Source of the DNA: Nocardioides acrostichi
GTDB lineage: Bacteria > Actinomycetota > Actinomycetes > Propionibacteriales > Nocardioidaceae
NCBI RefSeq assembly: GCF_015319165.1
Contig: NZ_JADIVZ010000001.1
Coordinates: 434,001-498,000 of the forward strand
Length of the DNA stretch: 64,000 nucleotides
Reading direction: 5' to 3'
The notes beneath the pieces were generated by a model that made no database searches, was not told the DNA's origin, and worked only from the letters and a program-made list of their open reading frames with translations. Within the stretch, counting starts at the first letter, position 1. Every line of letters begins with the position of its first letter. Below are positions 1 through 9,068 of the stretch, one piece after another. The position numbers were made by a program, and so were the translations under genes.

Positions 1-200
1 ACGGCTCCGGCGTGGGCCGCACCTTCACCGTGCGCAAGGTCTCGTTCGGTGTCGGCGTCGAGCGCACCTTCCCGCTGCACTCCCCGATCTTCGAGAAGAT
101 CGAGGTCGAGACCCGCGGCGACGTGCGACGCGCGAAGCTGTACTACCTGCGCAACCTGCGCGGCAAGGCCGCCAAGATCAAGGAGCGCCGGGAGGCCTGA
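1..200 (+). CDS. rplS: Ribosomal protein L19, C-terminal part
   Basis: The 5' part lies outside the window; about 65 codons remain before the TGA at 198. The visible protein carries the conserved L19 tail, with [19 protein letters not shown] followed by [21 protein letters not shown]19 is a 50S protein at the interface with the 30S subunit. It is followed, as usual in actinobacteria, by signal peptidase and RNase HII genes. The following 92 bp contain a weak CCGGGCC/GGCCCGG dyad (222-228 with 248-254) that could end the rplS transcript. Confidence 0.95.
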   Translation, partial: GSGVGRTFTVRKVSFGVGVERTFPLHSPIFEKIEVETRGDVRRAKLYYLRNLRGKAAKIKERREA

Positions 201-280
201 GGCCCGCAGGCAGAACCGGAGCCGGGCCGTTGTCCACCTCCGCATCCGGCCCGGTCGCCGGCGCGCCGGCCACCCCTCCC

Positions 281-286
281 TACACT
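281..286 (+). promoter_or_regulatory. -10 box TACACT of lepB
   Basis: TACACT stands 6 nt before the GTG at 293, which would place transcription initiation at or next to the first base of the start codon. No Shine-Dalgarno sequence precedes that GTG. A leaderless transcript is inferred; no clear -35 box is visible. Confidence 0.5.
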
Positions 287-292
287 CAGCGC

Positions 293-1090
293 GTGACCAG
301 CGAGCAGTCCGACGAGCCCACGGGGCAGGAGTCCTCGACGCCGGCCGCCCGGGCGAGATCCCGTCGCCGGCTTCCCCCTGGTGCCGAGGTCGGGATCGTG
401 CTGGTCGCAGCGGTGCTGCTCGCCGTCGTGGTCAAGGTCTTCTTCGTCCAGGCCTTCTACATCCCGTCGATCTCGATGGCCCCGGGTCTGCGCGACGACG
501 ACAAGATCGTCGTCGAGAAGTGGTCCTACTGGAGCGGTGAGCCGCAGCGCGGTGACGTCGTGGTGTTCTCCGACCCGGGCGGCTGGCTGAACCCGGGCGA
601 GGTCGAGGATCCCTCCAACATCCTCACCGAGACCATGGCCAAGATCGGGCTCTACCCGAGCGGTGGTCATCTGGTGAAGCGGGTCATCGGCGTGCCCGGC
701 GACGTCATCAAGTGCTGCGACGACCAGGGTCGGCTGATCATCAACGGCGTCGCCGTCGACGAGTCCGACTACGTGTTCGACGACAAGCGCGTGCACGGCT
801 GCCGCGGCCCGATGACCGGCAACTGCGCGTGGAAGGCGGGGCCGGTGCCGCAGGGCACCGTGTTCGTCATGGGCGACAACCGCGGCAAGTCGGCCGACTC
901 CACGGTGCACCTCTGCCTCGAGGACGAGACCGACTGCGTTGCCGGCCACGAGTTCGTCCCCGACAGCGACATCGTCGGCAAGGTCTGGCGGATCCTGCTC
1001 CCCTTCGACCGTGCCGGCTCGGTGAGCTCGGACTCCGAGGTGTTCGCCCAGGTTCCCGACCGCTCCGACGACGCGCCCAAGGCTCCCTGA
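293..1090 (+). CDS. lepB: Signal peptidase I
   Basis: Membrane-bound serine protease that removes signal peptides from exported proteins (265 aa). A hydrophilic N-terminus is followed by one membrane span (about residues 33-52), then the catalytic serine motif SISMAP (Ser61), the general-base lysine in HLVKRVIGVPGD (Lys129) and the box E motif GDNRGKSADS. The start is GTG 293 because a TACACT box lies directly upstream; an in-frame TTG at 230 would add 21 residues without support. Residues between the lysine box and box E carry an insertion with several Cys, typical of actinobacterial enzymes. Confidence 0.93.
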   Translation: MTSEQSDEPTGQESSTPAARARSRRRLPPGAEVGIVLVAAVLLAVVVKVFFVQAFYIPSISMAPGLRDDDKIVVEKWSYWSGEPQRGDVVVFSDPGGWLNPGEVEDPSNILTETMAKIGLYPSGGHLVKRVIGVPGDVIKCCDDQGRLIINGVAVDESDYVFDDKRVHGCRGPMTGNCAWKAGPVPQGTVFVMGDNRGKSADSTVHLCLEDETDCVAGHEFVPDSDIVGKVWRILLPFDRAGSVSSDSEVFAQVPDRSDDAPKAP

Positions 1091-1116
1091 GCCACCCGGC
1101 GTCCGACGTCTCCGCG

Positions 1117-1836
1117 GTGTCCTCCGTCGTGCCGTCGACGGGGTCCACGGCCCTCGACGTGCCCGTTCTCGATCGCGGGGTCGCGGTGCGCCGGGACTCC
1201 GGGCCCTACGGCTTCGAGCGCGCCCTGCGCCGCCGCGGGATGGCCACCGTCGCCGGCGTCGACGAGGCCGGTCGCGGTGCCTGCGCCGGTCCGCTGGTGG
1301 CCGGGGCGTGCATCCTGCCCGAGGGGCGCACGGGCCAGGTTCCGGGTCTCGCCGACTCGAAGCTGCTCACGGCGCGGGCCCGAGAACGGTGCTACGACCA
1401 GATCCTCCGGCGCGCGCTGTCGTGGTCGGTGGTCGTGGTCTCCCACACCGAGTGCGACCGTCTCGGCATGCACGTCGCGAACGTCGAGGCCCTGCGCCGT
1501 GCTGTCGCCCTGCTCGACGTCCGCCCCGCCTACGTGCTCAGCGACGGGTTCCCCGTCGACGGCCTGGGTGTCCCGACCCTCGCGGTGTGGAAGGGCGACC
1601 GGGTGGCGGCCTGCGTGTCGGCGGCGTCCGTGCTCGCGAAGGTGACGCGAGACCGGATCATGGACGACCTGCACGAGCACTGGCCGGCCTACGGGTTCGA
1701 CGTACACAAGGGCTACGTCACCGACCTGCACGCGGCCGCGCTGACCGAGCACGGCCCCTCGCCGGTGCACCGGATGCGGTTCGTCAACGTCCGACGGGCC
1801 GCCGGCCTCGAAGACGAGCCGGGGCCGGTTCGTTAG
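1117..1836 (+). CDS. rnhB: Ribonuclease HII
   Basis: Cleaves the RNA strand of RNA/DNA hybrids and excises single ribonucleotides from DNA. The type-2 RNase H core is complete: the metal-binding VAGVDEAGRGACAGPL motif, the LSDG aspartate, ASVLAKVTRD, and the distal GFDVHKGYVTDLH. In-frame GTG codons at 1117, 1129 and 1159 are all possible starts and none has a clear ribosome-binding site, so the first 14 residues are uncertain. Its TAG stop (1834-1836) forms part of the -10 box of the next gene. Confidence 0.92.
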   Translation: MSSVVPSTGSTALDVPVLDRGVAVRRDSGPYGFERALRRRGMATVAGVDEAGRGACAGPLVAGACILPEGRTGQVPGLADSKLLTARARERCYDQILRRALSWSVVVVSHTECDRLGMHVANVEALRRAVALLDVRPAYVLSDGFPVDGLGVPTLAVWKGDRVAACVSAASVLAKVTRDRIMDDLHEHWPAYGFDVHKGYVTDLHAAALTEHGPSPVHRMRFVNVRRAAGLEDEPGPVR

Positions 1837-1839
1837 AGT
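1834..1839 (+). promoter_or_regulatory. -10 box TAGAGT of the DUF2469 gene
   Basis: TAGAGT lies 7 nt before the GTG at 1847 and reuses the rnhB stop codon TAG as its first three bases. Leaderless transcription of the downstream gene is inferred, since no ribosome-binding site is visible. Confidence 0.5.
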
Positions 1840-1846
1840 CGCCGTC

Positions 1847-2155
1847 GTGAGCGCGGAGGACCTCGAGAAGTACGAGACCGAGATGGAGCTGACGCTCTAC
1901 CGCGAGTACCGCGACGTCGTCAGCATCTTCAAGTACGTCGTCGAGACCGATCGCCGCTTCTACCTCTGCAACCAGGTCGACGTGAAGGCCCGCACCGAGG
2001 CCGGTGAGGTGTTCTTCGAGGTCTCGATGAGCGACGCCTGGGTCTGGGACATGTACCGGCCGGCGCGGTTCGCCAAGAACGTCAAGGTGCTCACGTTCAA
2101 GGACGTCAACGTCGAGGAACTCCAGGCGAGCGACTTCGACCCGCCCAAGAGCTGA
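1847..2155 (+). CDS. DUF2469 family protein
   Basis: 102-aa acidic, tyrosine-rich protein of the DUF2469 family, whose mycobacterial member also sits directly after rnhB. It begins MSAEDLEKYETEMELTLYRE and contains a conserved SDAWVWDMYRPARF segment. The family is widespread in actinobacteria and has no settled function. No membrane segment or signal peptide is visible. The start is set by the leaderless promoter at 1834-1839. The strict synteny with rnhB suggests a housekeeping role, but that is inference. Confidence 0.9.
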   Translation: MSAEDLEKYETEMELTLYREYRDVVSIFKYVVETDRRFYLCNQVDVKARTEAGEVFFEVSMSDAWVWDMYRPARFAKNVKVLTFKDVNVEELQASDFDPPKS

Positions 2156-2312
2156 GATCCCTCTCGGGCTACTGCCGGCGACTGCGGGCGACGCGGCGCG
2201 GCACCAACGGCTCGGCAACCGGTCTGGACGTCCGATCGGATGTTTGGTCCCGATGCATAGTCCAGATGGGCTATTCGGTCCTCGAACGACCCGATCGGGC
2301 CGCGGAGCGACC

Positions 2313-2340
2313 TACTGTCAGCGTCGGGACCAAGGTCCCG
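2313..2340 (+). promoter_or_regulatory. Possible promoter and short palindrome before the first TadE gene
   Basis: A TACTGT hexamer (2313-2318) is followed by a perfect CGGGACC-AA-GGTCCCG palindrome (2325-2340), 52 nt before the TadE start. It could be a -10 box with an operator or a leader hairpin. The 237-bp gap 2156-2392 contains nothing else recognisable. Confidence 0.3.
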
Positions 2341-2392
2341 CGGCAGTGATGGCGCCGTGGGCGAACTCATCGGAGGCTGGGAGGGACAGCGC

Positions 2393-2809
2393 ATGTCCGC
2401 ATTCCGTGGGCGGCGTGACCAACAGGGAGCCGCCGCCGTGGAGTTCGCCCTCGTCGCCCCCCTCTTGCTGACCCTGGTCTTCGGCATCATCGCGTTCGGC
2501 TTCATGCTCAGCTTCCGGCAGGGGCTCAGTCAGGCCGCCGCGGAGGCCGCCCGGGCCGCCGCGGTCGCCCCCGCCTCCGCCGACCGGGTGGCGATCGCCC
2601 AGGACACCGTCGAGGAGGTGCTCGGATCGGCCTGCGGCAGCGCCTACCTGACCTGCGACATCGGCCCCGGCTCCTCCTGCACCAGCTGTTTCGAGGTGAG
2701 TCTGGACTACGCCTACGCAGCCGATCCGTCGAAACTCGAGTTCCCCGGCCTCAGCGTGATCATGCCCGACCACCTCACCTACACGGCCGTCTCCGAGGTC
2801 TCCCAGTGA
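2393..2809 (+). CDS. TadE-like pilus/secretion protein (copy 1)
   Basis: 138-aa protein with a short basic N-terminus, the TadE signature GAAAVEFALVAPLLLTLVFG and one membrane span at about residues 15-38, followed by an exported domain with four cysteines. TadE proteins are pseudopilins of the tight-adherence (Flp pilus) machinery, processed at the segment before the hydrophobic stretch. ATG 2393 has a purine-rich GGGAGGG upstream at good spacing; an in-frame GTG at 2357 is less likely. It overlaps the next gene (GTGA), so the two are translationally coupled. No tadA/B/C assembly genes lie in the window. Confidence 0.82.
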   Translation: MSAFRGRRDQQGAAAVEFALVAPLLLTLVFGIIAFGFMLSFRQGLSQAAAEAARAAAVAPASADRVAIAQDTVEEVLGSACGSAYLTCDIGPGSSCTSCFEVSLDYAYAADPSKLEFPGLSVIMPDHLTYTAVSEVSQ

Positions 2810-4602
2810 GGTGGCGACGGCTGGACCGACGGTGCCGCCCACCGGGGGAGCGCGGTGCCGTCGCGGTGATGGTCGCGATCGTGTCCTCGCTGCTCATCCT
2901 GGTCGCCGCGTTCGCCGTCGATCTCGGCATGCAGCGTGTCGTGCGTAGCGACATGCAGGCCCTGGCCGACGTGGTGGCGCTCGACGCCGCGCGGCTGCTC
3001 GACGGCCGGACGGCCGGCGAGGTCATCGACGGCGATGCCGACCACGCCACCCTCGCCGGGGTCGTGGCGGCCAGCGCCGCCCGCAACTCGACCACCCTGG
3101 GGCGGGTCGACGGTGTGACCGGCACGCTCGTCTACCTCGACACCGGGGCGCACGGGGCCGCGATACCGCGTCGCGACGCGACCGGCGCCCTCGTCGCAGT
3201 ACCTCGCGGTCAGATACCCGATGCGGTGCTCGTCTCCGCCTCGGGCACCGTCGACTTCGCCTTCGCCTCGGGCGACGGCTCGGCCACCCGCACCGCGCTC
3301 GCCGAGGCGGTCACCTCGGCCTGCTTCTCCGTGGGCTCCTATGCAGCCAGTGTCTCGCCTGCGAACGCCACGCTCTTCGGCAACCTGCTCCAGCCGCTGC
3401 TCGGCAACTCGGTCGTGACGGCGGTCGGATACCAGGGACTCGCGAGCGCCGACGTCAGCCTGCTCGACCTGCTCTCGGCCCCGTCACTGGGCCTGGGATC
3501 GGTCGACGACGTCCTCAGCGCCCCCCAGGTGAGTCTGGGCAACCTCTACCTCGCCGCGGCCTCCGCGCTCCAGAAGGACGGCGACACGGTCAGCGCCAAC
3601 CTCCTCAACCAGGCCGCGGTGAGTGCGGTGGCGGCCGCCACGGTCGACCTCGGCGATCTACTGGGGCTCACGACGGCCAACGACGCCGTGCTCAGCACGC
3701 GCGTGAACGTCCTCGACCTGCTCGTCGGCTCGGCCTTCCTCGCCGACGGCGACCATCTCGTGGGCATTCCCAACCTCCAGGCGGGCCTGTCGTCGGTGGG
3801 CGTGACCAACACCGACTTGTCGATCATCGAGCGTCCGGCCGTGGCGTGCGCCGACGACGAGGCGCAGACGGCCCAGGTGAGGCTGTCATCGGACGCCAAG
3901 CTGAGTCTGTCGGTACCGATCGTGAAGACGGGCGTCATCGACCTCTCGCTCACCGGCGACGACGGCAAGCCGAACAACGAGGTGGCCATGCATCTCGCGG
4001 CGGAGCTCGGCGGCGCCCGCGCTCGACTCGACGACGTGGCCTGCGACCCCGACCGGTTCGATGCCACCGTCACCACGGACCTGACCAGCCTCGCGCTCAC
4101 CGGCCGATTGCGCGTCAGCGGGAGCGTGAAGGTGGACCTGACGCTGGCCGGGGTGACGCTCACGGGTGTGAACGTGCCGGTGTCCTTCGCGGTCGATCTC
4201 TCCGCGCTCACCAGCAGCCCGGCCGGGGCGACGCACGCGGTGAGCTACGCCGTCCCGCCCCAGGTCTACGGAACGCCCATCAGCACGGGGAGCTCGCCGG
4301 CCCTGCCGTATCTCTCCTACGTACGCGACACGGCGTCGACGACCATCGGCCCGGTCACGGTCAAGATCCTCGGCATCAACACCGTCGTGCCGACGGACGT
4401 CCTCACCGCCGCGGTCAACCCCCTGCTCGCCAGCGCCCTGACTGCCATCTCGGGAGCCGTCAACCCGATCGTCAACCCGCTCGTCGAGAAGCTCAACTCG
4501 ACCGTCGGTCAGCTGGCCGACGGGCTGGGCGTGACCATCGCCGGAGCCGACTTCCAGGGCCTCAGCGCCCCGCAGTGCAACGCGCCGCGGTTGCGCGGCT
4601 GA
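2806..4602 (+). CDS. TadG-like exported protein (copy 1)
   Basis: 598-aa protein with the TadE/G-like N-terminus ERGAVAVMVAIVSSLLILVA, one membrane span (about residues 17-36) and the DLGMQRVVRSDMQALAD segment of TadG proteins. The long exported remainder is rich in Ala, Val, Ser and Leu and has few charged residues. The GTG start overlaps the stop of the TadE gene. It is clearly paralogous to the product of 5141-6880: both contain IPNLQAG and a Cys soon after, and both end in a Cys followed within a few residues by P-x-LRG. Surface anchoring or pilus association is likely; the precise role is unknown. Confidence 0.75.
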   Translation: MRWRRLDRRCRPPGERGAVAVMVAIVSSLLILVAAFAVDLGMQRVVRSDMQALADVVALDAARLLDGRTAGEVIDGDADHATLAGVVAASAARNSTTLGRVDGVTGTLVYLDTGAHGAAIPRRDATGALVAVPRGQIPDAVLVSASGTVDFAFASGDGSATRTALAEAVTSACFSVGSYAASVSPANATLFGNLLQPLLGNSVVTAVGYQGLASADVSLLDLLSAPSLGLGSVDDVLSAPQVSLGNLYLAAASALQKDGDTVSANLLNQAAVSAVAAATVDLGDLLGLTTANDAVLSTRVNVLDLLVGSAFLADGDHLVGIPNLQAGLSSVGVTNTDLSIIERPAVACADDEAQTAQVRLSSDAKLSLSVPIVKTGVIDLSLTGDDGKPNNEVAMHLAAELGGARARLDDVACDPDRFDATVTTDLTSLALTGRLRVSGSVKVDLTLAGVTLTGVNVPVSFAVDLSALTSSPAGATHAVSYAVPPQVYGTPISTGSSPALPYLSYVRDTASTTIGPVTVKILGINTVVPTDVLTAAVNPLLASALTAISGAVNPIVNPLVEKLNSTVGQLADGLGVTIAGADFQGLSAPQCNAPRLRG

Positions 4603-4718
4603 GCAGTCGACCGTCGGCGTAGCAGAACCGCTTCACTCCGGGCCGCCGCGGCCGAAGTGGAAGGGGACGGTCGCAACGGGGTTGCCGTCGGTGCAGTCTT
4701 CACCTCAGGGGTCACACG

Positions 4719-5144
4719 ATGGTCTTCTCGCGTCGCGAACGCGGAGCCGCAGCGGTCGAGTTCGCGCTCGTCGCGCCGCTGCTGGTGGTGCTCGTCTGGG
4801 GCATCATCAGCTACGGCTACATGCTCAGCTTCCGCCAGGCGCTGAGCCAGGGTGCGGCTGAGGGCGCGCGGTCCGCAGCAGTGCAGGCCACGGCCTACGA
4901 CGCCAGCCAGCAGACCGCCCGCACGACCGCTGCCAAGGACAGCCTCGACGAGGCGATGGCCAGCTACGGGGTCTCGTGCAGTGGTGGTGCGACCTGCGCC
5001 GTGGCCTATGTGCCCTGCGGCTCGAACACCTGCGTGAGCGTCACGGTGACCTATCCCTACGGGGCGCACCCCCTCATCCCGAGCATCCCGATGGTTCCGC
5101 TGCCCGCCAGCCTCGCCTACACGGCCACGGTGCGGGTCAGTTGA
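4719..5144 (+). CDS. TadE-like pilus/secretion protein (copy 2)
   Basis: 141-aa paralogue of the product of 2393-2809. The hydrophobic signature GAAAVEFALVAPLLVVLVWG and the following GYMLSFRQALSQGAAEGAR match copy 1 closely, while the exported domain has diverged but keeps paired cysteines. The ATG follows a modest CAGGGG ribosome-binding site. It overlaps the second TadG gene (TTGA). The 116-bp gap after the first TadG gene shows no clear terminator, so all four genes may be cotranscribed. Confidence 0.82.
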   Translation: MVFSRRERGAAAVEFALVAPLLVVLVWGIISYGYMLSFRQALSQGAAEGARSAAVQATAYDASQQTARTTAAKDSLDEAMASYGVSCSGGATCAVAYVPCGSNTCVSVTVTYPYGAHPLIPSIPMVPLPASLAYTATVRVS

Positions 5145-6880
5145 GCGTGCGCCGGCAGCGCGACGAGCAGGGGGCCGTCGCTGTCTTCCTCGCCGTCACC
5201 GTGACGCTCCTGCTGGTGATGGCCAGCTTCGCCGTCGACCTCGGCATGCAGCGAGTGGCGCGGCGCGACATGCAGGCACTGGCCGACTCGCTCGCCCTCT
5301 CGCTGGGTCGTGAGCTCGACGGCAAGACCCAGGCGGAGCTGGCCCCTCTCGTCGACCAGTCCGACGCGGGAAGCGAACTGTCGGGCCTGCTGCGTGAGAA
5401 CGACGACAACCTCGGTGACGACCTCGCGGTGCAGGTCTCCTTCGGGTCGTGGAACGGCTCGGTCTTCGACGCCTCGATCGACCCGCCCACGGCCGTGCGG
5501 GTCACCGCCAGCTCCGACGTCGGCTTCGTCTTCAGCGGGGGCAGCGGAGCCGCCACCCGCACGGCCTACGCCGAGGCGTCCTCCACCGCCTGCTACGAGA
5601 TGGGCTCGATCGTCGCCGCCGTCGAGAGCGGCAACAGCGCCCTGCTGGCGCCTCTGAACTCCCTGCTGGGGCTGAACCTCAGCCTGGCCGGGTATCGGGG
5701 ACTGGCCGACGTCAAGCTCAGCGTCGCCGACCTCGTGCAGCAGATCCACGCCGGCGATCCGGCGCAGGCCCTATCGGAGCAGACGTCGGTGGGAGCGCTG
5801 CTGGAAGCGGCCGCGGCCGCGCTCTCCGTCGAGCAGCCCAGCGGCTATCAGGCCGCGGTCTCGACGCTCGGGGCCGCGGCGGCGGCGTCGTCGTCGCTGC
5901 CGGCCGTCTCGCTCGGCAGCATTCTCTCCATGTCCTCGACCGACCAGGCGGCGCTCGAGACCGATCTGTCGGTGCTGGACATGCTGGCCGGCTCGATCAT
6001 GGTGGCCAACGGCCAGCACGCGCTGGCCATCCCTAACCTCCAGGCCGGCGTGCCTGGGGTGGGGGCGATCAAGAAGAGCACTCTGTCGGTCATCTCGGGT
6101 GCCCGCGTCGCGTGCGGCGAGCCGTTCTCCGCAGCCTCGCGGTCGACCTCGAGCCAGCTGACCGGCGCGCTGGAGCTGGAGTTCGCGAACCTGCCGACCA
6201 TCAACCTCAACGCCGGCGGGCTCGTCAAGGGCACGCTGCAGACGGCCAAGGCCACCGGTGTCCTGGCCGTGGACCTCGGTGGCGCCGACGGAGTCGTGAC
6301 CGAGCCGCCGCCCGTGCACTGCGGTGCCGCCACCGTGGCCGATCCCGACCGATTCGGGGTGGCCGTCTCGACCGATCTCATGAACTACAGCTTCGGTTCC
6401 GATGTCGAGGTCTCGGGCAAGGTCTCGGTCGGCTCCGGACCGCTCAAGGTCGCCGTCGACGTCACGATGACGGTGCATCTGCAGCTCAGCAGCTCCGGGT
6501 CGCCGTCGGTGCAGACCGCCGACCTGGGCATCCCGCCCAACGACGTGACGCCTTGGCAGGGTGGTTCGCCGGTGGTCCTCTCGCGAGTCATCGTGCCGAC
6601 CATCACCTCCTCCTCGATGACCGTCGGCGGTCTCGGGCTCTCGGTGAGCCTGCCGCTCGGTATCGGTGCCGCCTCGGTCACCAGCGCGATCCAGACCGGC
6701 GTGATCGACAGCCTCGTGAGCGACAGCAAGGGATTCGGCCAGAAGACCCTGGTGCCGCTGGTCGACAACATCGACTCGATGTTGATCGGCCCGATCGTCG
6801 AGCTCCTGGGGCTCAGGCTGGCCGGTGCCGACGTGTATGCCGTGAACACAGTGTGCGGAGTGCCGGCCCTGCGCGGCTGA
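5141..6880 (+). CDS. TadG-like exported protein (copy 2)
   Basis: 579-aa paralogue of the product of 2806-4602. It has the TadG-type N-terminus EQGAVAVFLAVTVTLLLVMA, a membrane span at about residues 11-30, DLGMQRVARRDMQALADSLA, and a long exported region. TTG 5141 overlaps the preceding stop codon; GTG 5147 is an equally plausible start. Shared landmarks with copy 1 are ALAIPNLQAG, a downstream VACG, and the C-terminal VCGVPALRG. The pair arose by tandem duplication of a TadE-TadG unit. Function is not established. Confidence 0.75.
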   Translation: MSVRRQRDEQGAVAVFLAVTVTLLLVMASFAVDLGMQRVARRDMQALADSLALSLGRELDGKTQAELAPLVDQSDAGSELSGLLRENDDNLGDDLAVQVSFGSWNGSVFDASIDPPTAVRVTASSDVGFVFSGGSGAATRTAYAEASSTACYEMGSIVAAVESGNSALLAPLNSLLGLNLSLAGYRGLADVKLSVADLVQQIHAGDPAQALSEQTSVGALLEAAAAALSVEQPSGYQAAVSTLGAAAAASSSLPAVSLGSILSMSSTDQAALETDLSVLDMLAGSIMVANGQHALAIPNLQAGVPGVGAIKKSTLSVISGARVACGEPFSAASRSTSSQLTGALELEFANLPTINLNAGGLVKGTLQTAKATGVLAVDLGGADGVVTEPPPVHCGAATVADPDRFGVAVSTDLMNYSFGSDVEVSGKVSVGSGPLKVAVDVTMTVHLQLSSSGSPSVQTADLGIPPNDVTPWQGGSPVVLSRVIVPTITSSSMTVGGLGLSVSLPLGIGAASVTSAIQTGVIDSLVSDSKGFGQKTLVPLVDNIDSMLIGPIVELLGLRLAGADVYAVNTVCGVPALRG

Positions 6881-7032
6881 GCACCGGCCTCCCGCCCCAC
6901 CAACCGCGCTGCGTGAGTGTTCACGCGGTTCCTCTCCACAGGCGGCCTCCGTGTCGGGGTTCTCCACAGCCCACGAGACGACGACGGCGGCACGCCCTCG
7001 CGTGGTCCAGCGTGGTGGCCAGGAGGTCACCC

Positions 7033-7461
7033 ATGACACGGTCCACGACTCAGCAGACCCACCCACCGGCTCCGGCAGACCCGAACCACCGCACGGCCGT
7101 GCGGCCCACCGCACGGCAGGCGCTCGGCGCCTACGGCGAGCGCGTCGCCGCGGCTCACCTCGTCGAGCAGGGGCTCAGCGTCCTCGACCGCAACTGGCAC
7201 GGCGAGGCAGGTGAGATCGACCTGGTGCTGCGCGATGGAGACGCTCTCGTCGTCTGCGAGGTCAAGACCCGCTCCGGCGAGGTCGGTGGAGAGCCCCACG
7301 AGGCGGTGACGCCGGTCAAGGTCGACCGGATGCGTGCCCTCGCGGAGGAGTGGCAGGTGGCCCGTGGCCTCCGGGCACCGGAGGTGCGGCTCGACCTCGT
7401 GGCGGTGTGGCAGAGCGGTCGGGGGGCCGCCCGGCTCGAGCACGTGCGGGGGCTGATCTGA
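7033..7461 (+). CDS. YraN family protein (UPF0102)
   Basis: 142-aa member of the YraN/UPF0102 family, which has an Endonuclease-I/Holliday-junction-resolvase-like PD-(D/E)xK fold. Visible motifs are GAYGERVAAAHL, LDRNWHGEAGEIDLV (with the GEID aspartate) and VVCEVKTRSG (the ExK pair). A proline-rich 30-residue N-terminus precedes the domain. The ATG has a textbook AGGAGG at 7021-7026. Its stop overlaps the yifB start (TGATG), giving a coupled yraN-yifB-dprA unit common in actinobacteria. The biochemical role is not settled; DNA processing is inferred from fold and context. Confidence 0.88.
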   Translation: MTRSTTQQTHPPAPADPNHRTAVRPTARQALGAYGERVAAAHLVEQGLSVLDRNWHGEAGEIDLVLRDGDALVVCEVKTRSGEVGGEPHEAVTPVKVDRMRALAEEWQVARGLRAPEVRLDLVAVWQSGRGAARLEHVRGLI

Positions 7462-9068
7462 TGCCCGTCGCCACCGCCCACAGCGTCGCGCTCCGTGGCG
7501 CGGTCGGACACGTCGTCCCGATCCAGGCCGACGTCTCGCCCGGCCAGGTCGGCACCACCTGGACCGGCCGGGTCGACACGTCGGTCAACGAGGCCCAGCA
7601 CCGGTGCCGGATGGCCATCATCAACTCCGGCCTCCCGTGGCCGGCCACCAAGCGCATCACGGTCCTCTTCGCACCCGCCGACCTGCGCAAACACGGCACC
7701 CACTACGACCTCGGCGCGGCGATCGCGATCGTCGCGGCCGCCGGCAGCCCTCTGCCCGAGAACCTCGCGGGGTGCCTGTTCATCGGCGAACTCGCGCTCG
7801 ACGGCGCCCTGCGTCCGGTCGCGAGCGTGCTCCCGATGGTGCTCGCGGCCCGCGAACAGGGATTCCACACCGTGTTCGTGCCCGAACCGCAGGCAGCCGA
7901 GGCCGCCATGGTCCCGGGAGTCTCGGTGTTCGGCATGCGCTCGCTGGCCCAGGTGCACGCCGTGCTCGCCGGCGACGAGGTGCCCGACGCGGCGCCCGTG
8001 GCGGCCGCCGGCCCCAGCAGCCTGTTGTCGTGGCGCGGCTCGGCTCGCCACGAGGAGGTCGACCTCGGTGACCTGCTGGGCATGGCCGACGCCCGGTACG
8101 CCCTCGAGGTGGCCGCCGCGGGCGGGCACCACCTGCTGCTCGAGGGGCCGAAAGGCTCCGGAAAGACCTCACTGGCCGAGCGGGTGCCCACGATCCTGCC
8201 CGACCTCACCGCCGAGGAATCGCTCGAGCTCACCGCCATCCACTCGCTGGCCGGAGTGCTCGACGCCAGCCGGGGGCTCATCACGCGGCCGCCCTACTCG
8301 GCCCCGCACCACGACGCCAGCAAGGCCAGCATCGTGGGCGGGGGTAGCGGCCAGGTGCGCCCCGGCGAGCTGAGCCGCGCCCACGCCGGGGTGCTGTTCC
8401 TCGACGAGTTCCCCCTCTTCCGCCGCGATGTCATCGAAGCGCTGCGCGAGCCGCTGGAAAGCGGTGAGATCACGGTGTCGCGCACCGACGAGCAGGTGAC
8501 GCTTCCAGCCCGCGGCATGGTGGTCCTCGCGGCCAATCCGTGCCCGTGCGGCGACTTCGTCGAGAACGCCCTGGCCAATCGATGCCGGTGCCGCGAGACG
8601 GTGCGGCGCGACTACCGCGCCCGGGTGACCGGCCCGGTGGCCGACCGTCTCGACATCACCCGCCACGTGGCCGCCCTCACCCCGCACGAGCGGCTCGACC
8701 GCTTCGCCGTCATCGAGACCTCGGCGGTCGTCCGCGCCCGGGTCGCTGCGGCCCGGGCGCGACAGGCGGCGCGTTACGAGACCCGCGCCTGGCGTCTGAA
8801 CGCGCAGGTGCCCAGCGTGGCCCTGCGCGACGAGTGGCCCCTCTCCGAGCAGGGTCGCGACGTCGTCGAGGAGGCCGTCCGGCTGGGCCGCCTGACCAGC
8901 CGCGGCGCCGTCCGCGTGCACCGCCTGGCCTGGACGGTGCTCGACCTGCGCCGCCGTGACGATCCACCGGGCGAGGAACGGCCCGGTGCGCCGGAGGTGT
9001 CCGTGGCCCTGCGCCTGCGCTCGGGGGAGCCCCTGGAGGCGGCGACCGTCGCGGCGGTGGCCGGGTGA
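7461..9068 (+). CDS. YifB/ComM family Mg-chelatase-like ATPase
   Basis: 535-aa AAA+ ATPase of the YifB/ComM family. In naturally transformable bacteria ComM is a helicase that promotes branch migration during integration of incoming DNA. The N-terminal LonC-like ChlI domain (about 1-170) precedes the ATPase with Walker A GPKGSGKTSLAE (about residue 228), Walker B GVLFLDEFPLF, the ANPCPCGD motif with further Cys in RCRCRE, and the C-terminal Mg-chelatase domain. It is coupled by overlaps to yraN and dprA, supporting a shared role in DNA uptake or recombination. Confidence 0.9.
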   Translation: MPVATAHSVALRGAVGHVVPIQADVSPGQVGTTWTGRVDTSVNEAQHRCRMAIINSGLPWPATKRITVLFAPADLRKHGTHYDLGAAIAIVAAAGSPLPENLAGCLFIGELALDGALRPVASVLPMVLAAREQGFHTVFVPEPQAAEAAMVPGVSVFGMRSLAQVHAVLAGDEVPDAAPVAAAGPSSLLSWRGSARHEEVDLGDLLGMADARYALEVAAAGGHHLLLEGPKGSGKTSLAERVPTILPDLTAEESLELTAIHSLAGVLDASRGLITRPPYSAPHHDASKASIVGGGSGQVRPGELSRAHAGVLFLDEFPLFRRDVIEALREPLESGEITVSRTDEQVTLPARGMVVLAANPCPCGDFVENALANRCRCRETVRRDYRARVTGPVADRLDITRHVAALTPHERLDRFAVIETSAVVRARVAAARARQAARYETRAWRLNAQVPSVALRDEWPLSEQGRDVVEEAVRLGRLTSRGAVRVHRLAWTVLDLRRRDDPPGEERPGAPEVSVALRLRSGEPLEAATVAAVAG

